Shown piece after piece: positions 1 to 7,433 of a DNA stretch of 22,696 bases. The position numbers and the translations under genes are program-made. This stretch comes from a virus. Where the stretch lies: positions 1 through 22,696 of IMG/VR virus record IMGVR_UViG_3300034374_003418, one strand, 5' to 3'. Each line of letters starts with the position of its first letter. Within the stretch, counting starts at the first letter, position 1. The notes below the pieces were generated by a model. It saw nothing but the letters and a program-made list of their open reading frames with translations, had not been told where the DNA came from and searched no databases.

Positions 1-205
1 CATCTCCGATTTCTTTTGCGATTTCCCCCTTGAACCGAGCGTCGTCGCGCTTGTCGCGGATGATCTTTTTAACTTTGTCCGCAACTTCACCAGCCTCTCC
101 GGCCAAACCGAGAGCGGGGTACGTCACCTTAGAAGATTCGGGATAGATGGCAAACTTACGCGCTTGCATCTGGTAGTTGTTGAGGTTCCAGTTTTCTTTG
201 ATCAC
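1..205 (-). CDS. mazG: MazG-like nucleoside triphosphate pyrophosphohydrolase, 3' part missing
   Basis: The first 68 codons of a MazG-superfamily enzyme run off the left edge of the window. The family hydrolyses (d)NTPs to monophosphates and pyrophosphate; phage copies are thought to adjust nucleotide or alarmone pools during infection. The signature is visible: GLAGEAGEVADKVKK (E37, E40) followed by KEIGD (E65, D68), matching the ExxE...ExxD metal-binding pattern. The start is GTG at 205-203, which overlaps the TGA of the upstream gene (GTGA) and has a strong GGGAGG six bases upstream. An internal ATG at 169 would cut the conserved NLNNYQ N-terminus, so GTG is preferred. It is the last visible gene of the leftward replication operon. 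Confidence 0.85.
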   Translation of the reverse strand, partial: MIKENWNLNNYQMQARKFAIYPESSKVTYPALGLAGEAGEVADKVKKIIRDKRDDARFKGEIAKEIGD

Positions 206-549
206 TGTTCCCTCCCGAAGGTTACCTTGACTATGTTGGTATCCGGATCGTGCTTCACTTCGGGACCGTTGCCTGTCTCTGCAACCATAGCCTCCTGTGT
301 AGCCTCGAACTGTAGGCGGGCGATACCCGCAGCCATCACGCGCTCGAAATCCGTCTCCATCAGTTCGACGAGTCCGGAAAGTATAACTGCACCCGCCGGG
401 ATGTACTCGTCATCCTCATCGTCTGTAGTGGTATCATACGCCGTCATCATAACGTGATCGTCGTCGTCACTCTGCCGAAAGACGAGGTACCACCGTTCGG
501 GTAGCAGACCCGCCTTCTCTAACATTCCCTGCATATCTTTATCGTCCAT
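202..549 (-). CDS. Unknown acidic protein, 115 aa
   Basis: I do not recognise this protein. It has 115 residues and a strongly acidic patch (DDEDDEY) near residues 43-49, plus RQSDDDDH at 25-32. No membrane segment, signal peptide or metal-binding cluster is visible. It sits between endonuclease I, whose 3' end it overlaps by 11 bases, and mazG, whose GTG start overlaps its stop. It is therefore co-translated with nucleotide-metabolism genes. The acidity might suggest DNA mimicry or simply a soluble phage accessory protein; nothing in the sequence decides between them. Confidence 0.75.
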   Translation of the reverse strand: MDDKDMQGMLEKAGLLPERWYLVFRQSDDDDHVMMTAYDTTTDDEDDEYIPAGAVILSGLVELMETDFERVMAAGIARLQFEATQEAMVAETGNGPEVKHDPDTNIVKVTFGREQ

Positions 550-928
550 TCTTGCACCACTCCTCTGGGATCGAACCCTCTGCCCACTCGAATTTGTGCT
601 TGGTAGCCCAGTCAGCGTAGGTGGTTTTCGAGCCTTTGTAAATCTTGTTGTTTGCTCGTAGGAATACGAAGCGTATGTCGAGGTCGGGGTACTGTTCCTT
701 GACGAGCAGCATCTTCATGCGGTCACCCTTGTCGAGGTGCCCCTTCGCTTCGACGTAAATGTTCGTCTCCGGGATGTAGAAGTCCGGCGTGTACGTGCGC
801 GGCTTGGGTATGTACGTCAGCTTCGTCATTTCGTACTCGTATGGTATGCCCTTCTCAGACAAGGCCCGGGCGAGGTTGAGTTCGAATGTCGAACGAAATC
901 CGGCCTTCATAGCCGAACTTTGCTTCAT
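539..928 (-). CDS. T7-like endonuclease I (Holliday junction resolvase)
   Basis: This is a 129-aa homologue of T7 gp3, a dimeric nuclease that cuts branched DNA such as Holliday junctions and helps degrade host DNA. Residues 11-129 follow the T7 pattern closely. E16 in FRSTFE, D49 in YTPDF, E60 and K62 in VEAKG align with the T7 catalytic set E20/D55/E65/K67. KEQYPDLDIRFVF and IYKGS are also family hallmarks. An upstream ATG at 1036 is in frame, but it would lie deep inside the preceding gene. The ATG at 928 makes a classic ATGA overlap with that gene's TGA and gives the usual T7-like length, so I start there. A further ATG at 910 is possible. Confidence 0.93.
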   Translation of the reverse strand: MKQSSAMKAGFRSTFELNLARALSEKGIPYEYEMTKLTYIPKPRTYTPDFYIPETNIYVEAKGHLDKGDRMKMLLVKEQYPDLDIRFVFLRANNKIYKGSKTTYADWATKHKFEWAEGSIPEEWCKNGR

Positions 929-1305
929 AGACGCATTCCGACGGACGCTAGCCTTTTTAGCAGATACCCTGCCAGTCTTGGGGACAGACGTTCCAAAGGC
1001 GAGAATTCGTTTGTCAAGCGAGTCAGTGGGACGCATACATTTACTCCGGAGTTTGCAAGGCGACTAATCTTCCCGATCTCAGCCTCGACGGTTGTAATGT
1101 CACGCTTCTCCGTCTCGGAGGATAGCGCACCTAAATCACTGAAATTGTTACGCAAAGTCAGGGGCAAGCCGCGCTCGTGCTGTCGGAGGAAGACAGTCTT
1201 GCGTTCACCACCCGCACCAACGTGAGACTCGATGTACACGTGGTACATGTCATTGTTGAGTTCTAAGAGTTCTAAGTCGTAGTCTCGAATAAAAACGTAC
1301 GCCAC
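925..1305 (-). CDS. Unknown protein, 126 aa
   Basis: I do not recognise this protein. It begins with GTG at 1305, preceded by AAGGAG with a seven-base spacer. That ribosome binding site lies in the last codons of the Cas4-like gene, so translation is probably coupled. Two ATGs immediately upstream are in another frame that stops after a few codons. The N-terminal half reads like mixed beta strand (AYVFIRDYDLELLELNNDMYHVYI), the C-terminal half like helix with many Arg and Leu. No Cys cluster or nucleotide-binding motif is seen. Its place between two nucleases suggests a role in DNA processing, but this is inference from position only. Confidence 0.75.
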   Translation of the reverse strand: MAYVFIRDYDLELLELNNDMYHVYIESHVGAGGERKTVFLRQHERGLPLTLRNNFSDLGALSSETEKRDITTVEAEIGKISRLANSGVNVCVPLTRLTNEFSPLERLSPRLAGYLLKRLASVGMRL

Positions 1306-1306
1306 A

Positions 1307-2194
1307 TCATAGCTCCTTTGTCTTGAGCCGTGTGTACCACACCTTCGGAGGAGACTTGGCTTGTGACGTTACCCGCTCGTGGAGGATAGCGTCAGGCCAG
1401 CAGTGACCACGAAAGCCGCAGAGGCCGCACTCTTTCGGCAAGACTTTGTTGCCGGTGCGGAGTACCTCACCCTTCCGCTTGTACGTTTCGTACTCGTCGG
1501 GGTACGGCTTGAACGGTTGCACGTCGGGGTTGGCAAGGAAGTTGACGCGCCATCCAGCCTCGAACATGTATGCAGCACGATCATCACCTGTCCAGTCGTA
1601 CGCCTCGACGATGGCAACTTCACCGCTCGACTTGTTGATGACGATCCATCCACCGAAGTCCAAGCCTGTGGCGGCACCGTACAAGTGTCCCTGCATGACG
1701 TACCCGAACGGGTCATCATTCTTGATGTGTTCGTAACCACCAGAGCCAGTGAACTTGTTCTTGAAGGCCCAGTCACTTGCGGATTTGATATCCCAGACGC
1801 GCTCCTTTCCGTCGTCACCCCGTATGATAACGTCGAGCGTACCCTTTACGGTGACGCCCTCGATCTCTAGGGAAACTTCTTTCTGGAAGTCCACGATGTC
1901 GATACCGGCCTCGCGCATCACGAGCATGAGTAACGCCTCAGTCAAGTCGCCGAACGCAAATCGTGCGATGCTGTTGTACTGCATCGACTCCTCGACGCCG
2001 TGCTTGTCCAAAACCTGCTGACACAGGGGCTTGCCCAAGCCGGACATACGAATGCGGTACTCGCGCTTGCGGCCCCCGAACTGCTTCTCGATGGCCTCGC
2101 GAGATTCTTTAACGAAGAGTTCGAGGTTCTCCGGGGAGACTTTTACGTCCCCCCGAATTGCCCGACTCATGTAGTCTTGGATGTTAAGCAGCAT
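1307..2194 (-). CDS. Cas4/RecB-like PD-(D/E)XK nuclease with a probable Fe-S cluster
   Basis: This 295-aa protein belongs to the PD-(D/E)XK superfamily of DNA exonucleases. Visible motifs in order: FGDLTE (residues 81-86), GTLD (D121), WDIKSAS (D135, K137) and the RecB-type QxxxY as QGHLY (Q168, Y172). Near the C-terminus CGLCGFRGHC gives C256, C259 and C265 in the C-x2-C-x5-C spacing of Cas4. C58 is a plausible fourth ligand, which implies a 4Fe-4S cluster. Such phage enzymes are taken to act as 5' exonucleases in recombination or host DNA breakdown; there is no CRISPR array here. The ATG at 2194 is chosen because it overlaps the upstream gene by only 11 bases. An in-frame ATG at 2224 (305 aa) is the alternative, and neither has a clear ribosome binding site. 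Confidence 0.88.
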   Translation of the reverse strand: MLLNIQDYMSRAIRGDVKVSPENLELFVKESREAIEKQFGGRKREYRIRMSGLGKPLCQQVLDKHGVEESMQYNSIARFAFGDLTEALLMLVMREAGIDIVDFQKEVSLEIEGVTVKGTLDVIIRGDDGKERVWDIKSASDWAFKNKFTGSGGYEHIKNDDPFGYVMQGHLYGAATGLDFGGWIVINKSSGEVAIVEAYDWTGDDRAAYMFEAGWRVNFLANPDVQPFKPYPDEYETYKRKGEVLRTGNKVLPKECGLCGFRGHCWPDAILHERVTSQAKSPPKVWYTRLKTKEL

Positions 2195-3050
2195 CTGTGA
2201 AGTCCGATGCCAAGTCCGAATCATCTTCGGTCATCTGAAACTTCACCTGCTCCTTGTACTCGCGAAGCACGGCTTCGTTGTGTCCCTTGATTGTGTCGTG
2301 GAACTTAACAACGAGTTCTTTGTCCTCGTTCGAAAGACCGGGAACACTGTCGAGTGTCGGCACCGGAGTCCAGTACGTGATGCTTCCCTTCTTATTGCGA
2401 TGGGTACGCAGAAGGATGCTGCAGTGTGCCATGATCTTGTCTTGACGACCGAGACCTTGAATGAAGTCAGCAATCGGCTTGAAGCCGGACTTCTTGAAGT
2501 ACGCAATCATCGGCTTGTTTTCGACTACGACCTCATCCCCAGCACCGGTCTTAAACGTACCGCTGATCGTGCCGTAGATCACTTGATTACAGATCACGGC
2601 ACGGCTCTTGAGGTAGGCCGGGTGTTGCTGATCAAGCTTCTCTTCCTCTTCACGAGAGAGACGACCGCACTTGTTGCCGCCCTCTGTGTCAGGGAACGTA
2701 CCGCCGAACCCCGGCTTCTGGACAGACTTGCACGAGAAGCCGCCCTTGCCTTCGTTCATCGTCGAGTCCCACATCGAATACTCGAAGGTACGCATGAGAG
2801 GCTGTATCTTAACTTCCGGCGCGTAAAGGAACTCGCCGTCGATAAAAATCTTCCAGTCACCGCGCGTCAAGGGACTACCGGTGTCAGTTTCCTGATCGTA
2901 GTTGATGCTCAGGCGTGGAAGACCGACACGATCTCCACCGCCCCCACCCTGTCCGGTGAGCTTCTTTAGTAGATCAGTGTCGTCACTCTGCAACGCAGAA
3001 ACGAGTGCGTCCATGTTGTTATTCATTTCCATGATTTCTGTTCCATCCAT
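2184..3050 (-). CDS. Conserved replication-module protein, candidate ssDNA-binding protein
   Basis: This 288-aa protein follows the polymerase gene after a 42-base gap and has a good AAAGGAG site eight bases before its ATG. There is a Gly-rich linker (GQGGGGGD) near residues 33-40, a mixed alpha/beta middle, and a highly acidic C-terminal tail (EDDSDLASDFTDAA). A flexible acidic tail is a hallmark of ssDNA-binding proteins such as T7 gp2.5 and bacterial SSB. No other SSB is visible in this replication block. Both points favour an SSB-like role, but I see no diagnostic OB-fold motif, so the function is inferred. Several Cys and His residues are present without a clear zinc-finger spacing. Confidence 0.8.
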   Translation of the reverse strand: MDGTEIMEMNNNMDALVSALQSDDTDLLKKLTGQGGGGGDRVGLPRLSINYDQETDTGSPLTRGDWKIFIDGEFLYAPEVKIQPLMRTFEYSMWDSTMNEGKGGFSCKSVQKPGFGGTFPDTEGGNKCGRLSREEEEKLDQQHPAYLKSRAVICNQVIYGTISGTFKTGAGDEVVVENKPMIAYFKKSGFKPIADFIQGLGRQDKIMAHCSILLRTHRNKKGSITYWTPVPTLDSVPGLSNEDKELVVKFHDTIKGHNEAVLREYKEQVKFQMTEDDSDLASDFTDAA

Positions 3051-3092
3051 ATCCTTTACTCCTTTACGATTGGATAGTCGGTAACGGCCATC

Positions 3093-4634
3093 TTACAGTT
3101 CTACTTCGTGCAAGTCAAGCCAATTTTTACCTGCTTTGATCTCTATTCCGACGGGCATGTTGTACGTGACACCATAACGTCGAACAGTTTCAAAGGGTAA
3201 ACTCAGCATAGCGTGTTTCATCATGTCTATGCAAATATTTTTTTCGTCCGGGTGTACGTCCATCACAATCGAATCGTGTACCGTGTTACAGATAACGCTC
3301 CGTACGCCGGAATCGCGTACGACCTTCTCTAAGGCGACGAGAGCAATAGGAAGCAAGTCAGCCGTAGCGAACCCCTGCACCGGGTAGTTACAGATCGAGG
3401 TGCGGTGGGTAGCCGTGCCGTACTTTGTCCAGCGGGCATCGGGGAAGGCGTACTCCCGTCCGGACGGAATGGCGATTACTCGCTTCTCAACAGCCGTACG
3501 CTGGAGGTAGTCGTGCCACTGGGTAATACCCTCGTACTTCTCCTTGAACGCCCTGTAGTAGCGTTGTTGAGCCTCTGTGCCGGTCGTGCCCCCATAGAGA
3601 GGCTTGAAGGTGTGTGCCTTCGCCTCTTGTCGTGTGCAGCCGATAACGGATGCGGTGTAGTTGTGTACGTCCGTTCCATCCCGTACGTCGATGTACGCCT
3701 GTGCATCGTTGGCAAGGAACCCGGCAACCCGAAACTCTAGCTGCGAATAATCTCCTTCAACGATGAAACCACCCTCGAAGCGGCTCTCGACCACCTTGCG
3801 TATAGCGAAGGTATTTCCACGTGGCATATTCTGAAAGTTAGGATTGCGAGACGAAAGGCGACCCGTCGCCGTAACACACTGCATAAACTCCGGATGGATG
3901 AATCCCTTCTCATCGACATTGTTCTTGATCCCTTCTACGAATGTGTTGAGGTACGTACGCAACGCATTGAACCGGACGTACCCCGTGACAAACTCACGAG
4001 CCGGACCGGACAACTCGGACGAGCGTACGTCGAGTGTCTCCTTGTCCGTACGAAACCCTGCAGAGGCCACGTCGTACGAATCTCGCGGTGATATCTTGAA
4101 CCCGGCAACTTCCGTACTCGGTATGTAAAGAACGCCGACACCATCGCACCGCTTGCACACACGTACCGCTTTGCCGAGCGTACCGTCCTTCTTCGTTACG
4201 CGGTTACGACCGTGACCGTTGCACCCGGTACACGTTTCGGCACGTGTCTTGTAAACGATGTCGGTCATACGACGTACGGTCTGGTTGAACTCACGCCGGG
4301 AGAAGCGGGTACGCTGCTTCGGCTTCATCGTTGCGCCGCGCTGTTCCATACCCAAGTTGAATGTACGCGACCAAGCCTTCTTGTCCTTAACCTTACGAGA
4401 GTAGAGTAGCATCGACCGGTCATCGGGGCTTGTCAGGCTAACAGGCGTGTCGCCCATCGCGTCACGCGCCAAGTCGTTGAGACGCGCCTCTAAGGACTCT
4501 AGCTCTTCGGTATACATCTTCTCGATCTCGTCGAGCGTATCCATGTTTATCTTTAGGCCGACACGCTCGACACGAGCGAGTACGTCTGTCATTTCAAGCG
4601 ATAGCTTTAGTGTGGGTATCAAGCCCTTTTCCAT
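3093..4634 (-). CDS. polA: Family A DNA polymerase with an internal DnaJ-type zinc finger
   Basis: This is the polymerase half of a family A replicase (513 aa); its exonuclease is a separate upstream gene. TGRLSSRNPNFQN (257-269), motif A VEGDYSQLE (D295), motif B RQEAKAHTFKPLYG (335-348) and motif C TVHDSI (D454) are all present. The residue equal to E. coli F762 is Phe, a type common among lytic phages. Motif C has HDS in place of the usual HDE. Residues 135-167 form a partial DnaJ-type zinc finger, CTGCNGHG and CKRCDGVG (C135, C138, C160, C163), inserted before the palm; this oddity has been reported in phage HMO-2011. GAGGAG lies seven bases before the ATG. The first 41 bases overlap the exonuclease gene in another frame. 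Confidence 0.96.
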   Translation of the reverse strand: MEKGLIPTLKLSLEMTDVLARVERVGLKINMDTLDEIEKMYTEELESLEARLNDLARDAMGDTPVSLTSPDDRSMLLYSRKVKDKKAWSRTFNLGMEQRGATMKPKQRTRFSRREFNQTVRRMTDIVYKTRAETCTGCNGHGRNRVTKKDGTLGKAVRVCKRCDGVGVLYIPSTEVAGFKISPRDSYDVASAGFRTDKETLDVRSSELSGPAREFVTGYVRFNALRTYLNTFVEGIKNNVDEKGFIHPEFMQCVTATGRLSSRNPNFQNMPRGNTFAIRKVVESRFEGGFIVEGDYSQLEFRVAGFLANDAQAYIDVRDGTDVHNYTASVIGCTRQEAKAHTFKPLYGGTTGTEAQQRYYRAFKEKYEGITQWHDYLQRTAVEKRVIAIPSGREYAFPDARWTKYGTATHRTSICNYPVQGFATADLLPIALVALEKVVRDSGVRSVICNTVHDSIVMDVHPDEKNICIDMMKHAMLSLPFETVRRYGVTYNMPVGIEIKAGKNWLDLHEVEL

Positions 4635-5175
4635 CGAACAACTCCTCGAATGTTACGCCAAAGGCGTCTAGCTGTTTTAGTGCAATCTCTTCCGTAGCCT
4701 TTACGTCGGCTACTCCGTACTCTCGTACGATTTCCCACGGTATGTCGTAGAACGTCTTGCCATTCTCGATATACGGCGAAACAAGGTCAGTCTCCTTTTG
4801 GGTGACACCATACTTCCTTGCAAGAGCAGCAAGTCCGAGAGGCCAACGCCGTGCCTTCGAAAGTATGTATTCAGCAACCATCGTATCATAGATGTCTCCG
4901 TCGTAAGTAAAGCCACACTCGCGTATCCACTGCAAGTCGAACTTTATGTTTTGGCCGACGAGTACGTCAGCGAAGGAAAGGGCGCGTTGAAAGTTGTCGT
5001 ACGCACCCGCTGTGGTCGGCTCGGTCGAGTGGTAGTAGCAGTCGTAGTCAACGCTGCTGGTGAGCCACTTGTACCCGATGGACACCAAGCGGTTGCCGAA
5101 GTATGGCAGAGGCGTGTAGCCCCCGCTCGGCTTCTCCACGTGCGTCGTCTCGACATCAAAAGTGAGTACGTTCAT
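4594..5175 (-). CDS. DnaQ-like 3'-5' exonuclease (proofreading partner of the polymerase)
   Basis: This 193-aa protein holds the 3'-5' exonuclease domain normally fused to family A polymerases. Exo I is LTFDVETT (D7, E9), Exo II is NIKFDLQW, and Exo III is YGVADVKATEE in the Yx3D arrangement. The ATG at 5175 overlaps the helicase stop as TGATG. An in-frame start at 5256 would only extend into the helicase gene. The 3' end overlaps the polymerase start by 41 bases. The last residues (FDGKGL) and the polymerase's first residues (MEKGL) come from the same DNA read one base apart, so a +1 slip near GGA-AAA-GGG could join the two into the usual single chain. It presumably proofreads for the polymerase in trans. 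Confidence 0.92.
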   Translation of the reverse strand: MNVLTFDVETTHVEKPSGGYTPLPYFGNRLVSIGYKWLTSSVDYDCYYHSTEPTTAGAYDNFQRALSFADVLVGQNIKFDLQWIRECGFTYDGDIYDTMVAEYILSKARRWPLGLAALARKYGVTQKETDLVSPYIENGKTFYDIPWEIVREYGVADVKATEEIALKQLDAFGVTFEELFDGKGLDTHTKAIA

Positions 5176-6404
5176 CAGTAGTATACCCCTCGCTGTACGT
5201 CGATGTTCGCGTTGATCATGTCGTGGTATCCGTTGATTTTGTTCTTCGAGATACACACGTGCCGAACCGTGTTGGTCACGTCACTCGCACCCGTCTTGCC
5301 GATACCGATGATGATGTCGGCCTCACCCGCCTTACCCGTACGCGAATTGTCGAGCATCGAGTAGTCAATAAATTGACGGTCGTGCGCTTCGTAACTCGCC
5401 TGACTCACGGCCCAGACGAGGCAGTCGTTGCGCTTGGCGATCTCCCGTGCCTTCACGTACGTTTCCTTCAAGCGTTCGTCTCCCCGGTTGTACTCGCCAC
5501 CGATACGAAACTTGTCTAGCTGGTCCATGAACATCACGTCCGGCTTGTTGAGTTTGGCGTAGTCATCCGCCTCTTCGACAGACGTACCCACCGAATCCAT
5601 GATTGTCAGGTACGGTGCGATGTCACGGGCGTACACGGTACGCATCCGCTCACGGTCCGCCTTCATCTCGTCCTTTGTTATTCCGACAAACGACTGAATG
5701 ATACGCAGCTTAATCTTCTTTGCCGGTTCCTCGTTTGCCCAGTACGTCACCCTGAACCCCTGACGAATGTACGACGCCGCAAGGAAGCAGCAGAATGTTG
5801 TCTTTCCGACTTCCGGACGCGCAAACAAGATACCCAAGTTGCCCCGGTCTAGGCCCGGTACGTGTTCCCGGATCAACTCGAACTCAAAAGGGAAGTCGGG
5901 TTCTCCCGTGTTTTCATCCAAGAGTGTGTCGATGTCATCCTCGACGACACTGTACGTCGTCTTGTCAGAAATCCGACCATCCTCTACAACGTCAATTAAC
6001 TGACGCAAGCCGCCGAAGTCCTCACTTTCTCCGGTGAAGATTTCGATTGCCTTCTCCCCGATCTGACGCGCACGATCACGCAGCCAGAAATTATTCACCA
6101 AGTCGAGATATAGGTCGTGCTTGTCAGGCATACCCGCTTCGAGTTCCGCGATCAACTCCTGTGCCTTCTCACGCGTGGAGTCCGGCATCGCAGGGTTCCT
6201 GTCGTTGAACAAGGCACCGAGTTCGCGTACGTTTACCGACGTACCGTATTGCGTGTGCGCGTACGATATCACGTCGAACACGTCACGCATCTCTCCGGTG
6301 AACATGTCTCGTGTCACGATGTTCGACACCTTCGTGAAGAAGTCGTTGTCGAGTACGAATCCGAGTACCTGTTTATCGATTGATATGGGATCGTAAGAAG
6401 TCAT
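5175..6404 (-). CDS. Replicative DNA helicase, DnaB-like
   Basis: This 409-aa protein is a RecA-fold helicase of the DnaB/T7 gp4 type that unwinds DNA ahead of the polymerase. An N-terminal helical domain (about 1-140) precedes the motor domain. Walker A is ARPEVGKT (195-202), Walker B is VMFMD (290-294), and VWAVSQAS (330-337) matches the Q-containing motif 3. YSMLDNSRTGKAGEADIIIGIGK resembles the DnaB motif 4 region. The ATG at 6404 has AAGGA eight bases upstream and overlaps the primase 3' end by 32 bases. In T7 primase and helicase are fused; here they are adjacent genes, as in many marine podoviruses. Confidence 0.94.
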   Translation of the reverse strand: MTSYDPISIDKQVLGFVLDNDFFTKVSNIVTRDMFTGEMRDVFDVISYAHTQYGTSVNVRELGALFNDRNPAMPDSTREKAQELIAELEAGMPDKHDLYLDLVNNFWLRDRARQIGEKAIEIFTGESEDFGGLRQLIDVVEDGRISDKTTYSVVEDDIDTLLDENTGEPDFPFEFELIREHVPGLDRGNLGILFARPEVGKTTFCCFLAASYIRQGFRVTYWANEEPAKKIKLRIIQSFVGITKDEMKADRERMRTVYARDIAPYLTIMDSVGTSVEEADDYAKLNKPDVMFMDQLDKFRIGGEYNRGDERLKETYVKAREIAKRNDCLVWAVSQASYEAHDRQFIDYSMLDNSRTGKAGEADIIIGIGKTGASDVTNTVRHVCISKNKINGYHDMINANIDVQRGVYY

Positions 6405-7200
6405 TCCGTTCGTCCTTTTCCATGTTCTTCAAGTCCGTGTGCAACACCATCAGGCGTGTCGGTACGTGCGAGTGGAGCGTTCGTATCATCGTAATTGCCT
6501 TATCAGTCGCGTCTTTGTCAAGAGCGACGAACACACGGTCATATTGTTTCAAAACCTCGATGTGTTCCGAAAGAAGATTAGTACCTAAGAGGGCCACGCC
6601 CGAGACAACACCGCACACACTACAAGCAGAGGCACAATCTTCCACAACACAGGCAACAGATGTACCTGTGCCAGAAACAAAAGGACTTCTACTTGATCCA
6701 TAACGATACCACTTAGGGCCACGTCCATCTAAACTCCTTCCTGCCGCATCCACGACCTTGCGTCCGTCTCGTATCAAAAAAACCACGCGGTTCATCCGTA
6801 CGTCGTACCGTATGTCCGCCGCCCCGGAAAGGTACGCATCGTACGCCCCGACCTTGCGGAGGTACGATTCCGCCTCGACACGACGAGACACGCTGACGAA
6901 CGTGTCGGGTATCTCGTAAGTGTTACTAGTACGGGGAGGCGGAACCGAAGCCGCCGACCGTTCGAAAACGTGCTTGCTCGACGTACGAGACAAGGTTATA
7001 CCAGTACGTCCGGACACGTTGCAGTCCGCATGAAAACAGAACCACACCCGCTGCAACCCGTTGTCCGTAACCGAGAAGGTATTCTTCTTGGCGCACACCG
7101 GACAGTCGGAGCGGTACTTGGTGTTCGGTACGATGTCGAGACTTTCGACGTACGTTTTTAGCCACGATGGTGATTTCATGTACGCGACGATAATCGACAT
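6373..7200 (-). CDS. DNA primase with zinc-binding and TOPRIM domains
   Basis: This 275-aa primase makes RNA primers for lagging-strand synthesis. A zinc-binding domain has C33, C36, C55 and C60 (CPVC then CFHADC), close to the T7 gp4 and DnaG N-terminus. A TOPRIM domain follows, with E187 in VVEDCAS and the DxD pair D228/D230 in VALDKDA. I start at the ATG at 7200, where GAGG sits six to seven bases upstream. An upstream in-frame TTG at 7236 is less likely. An ATG at 7179 lacks a ribosome binding site. It is the first gene of the leftward operon and so probably sits next to its promoter. Confidence 0.93.
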   Translation of the reverse strand: MSIIVAYMKSPSWLKTYVESLDIVPNTKYRSDCPVCAKKNTFSVTDNGLQRVWFCFHADCNVSGRTGITLSRTSSKHVFERSAASVPPPRTSNTYEIPDTFVSVSRRVEAESYLRKVGAYDAYLSGAADIRYDVRMNRVVFLIRDGRKVVDAAGRSLDGRGPKWYRYGSSRSPFVSGTGTSVACVVEDCASACSVCGVVSGVALLGTNLLSEHIEVLKQYDRVFVALDKDATDKAITMIRTLHSHVPTRLMVLHTDLKNMEKDERNDFLRSHINR

Positions 7201-7223
7201 CGGAAACCTCGTCAACCACAAAA

Positions 7224-7258
7224 TTTTTCTTGACAAGACGCCGACGCCAATATATCTA
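7224..7258 (+). promoter_or_regulatory. Candidate sigma70-type promoter P1 for the rightward early genes
   Basis: TTGACA at 7230-7235, preceded by TTTTTC, is followed after 17 bases by TATCTA (7253-7258); TATATC two bases earlier is an alternative -10. A start near 7265 would give a leader of about 30 bases before the small gene at 7293. The 12-mer TTTTTCTTGACA recurs exactly at P2 (7953) and, on the other strand, at the leftward promoter near 12657. That recurrence supports a shared promoter class. Confidence 0.55.
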
Positions 7259-7272
7259 CATATTACAATCCC

Positions 7273-7282
7273 CCCTATAGGG
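7273..7282. promoter_or_regulatory. Perfect 10-bp palindrome, candidate operator
   Basis: CCCTATAGGG lies in the divergent gap between the leftward primase gene and the rightward small genes, just downstream of P1. A ribbon-helix-helix protein, a type that binds short palindromes, is encoded 130 bases away. On the minus strand TAATAT follows as a possible -10 for the leftward operon, but its -35 is poor. Operator function is inference. Confidence 0.35.
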
Positions 7283-7292
7283 AAATAATCTT

Positions 7293-7433
7293 ATGAAAAA
7301 AATCAACAAGATAAATCCTATAGCTAAAGAACTTCCTAAATATGGGAAGCGGGTTGTGCCCGACAAACGTCGGACAAAAGAAAACAAACGACTTGCAAAA
7401 GAGGTACGCGATGCCAAGACCACCGAAGATTGA
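7293..7433 (+). CDS. Small basic protein, 46 aa
   Basis: A short open frame starts at ATG 7293 with AGGGA about nine bases upstream and is the first gene after P1. The product begins MKKINKINPIAKELPKYGKR and continues VVPDKRRTKENKRL. It is very rich in Lys and Arg, and its NPxAK-L...K.RVV pattern recalls short basic proteins common in marine phages (DUF7230-like) and, faintly, the ribosome rescue factor ArfA. I cannot confirm either. The last 23 bases overlap the next gene in another frame. A nucleic acid-binding role is likely from charge alone. Confidence 0.6.
   Translation: MKKINKINPIAKELPKYGKRVVPDKRRTKENKRLAKEVRDAKTTED

Noticed and set aside
929-1036. 36-codon upstream extension of endonuclease I
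   Set aside because: It lies inside the preceding gene; the ATGA overlap at 928 and T7-like length favour the shorter form.
2181-2969. A 262-codon plus-strand frame opposite the candidate ssDNA-binding protein
   Set aside because: It is antisense to a well-supported gene and shows no motif or ribosome binding site.
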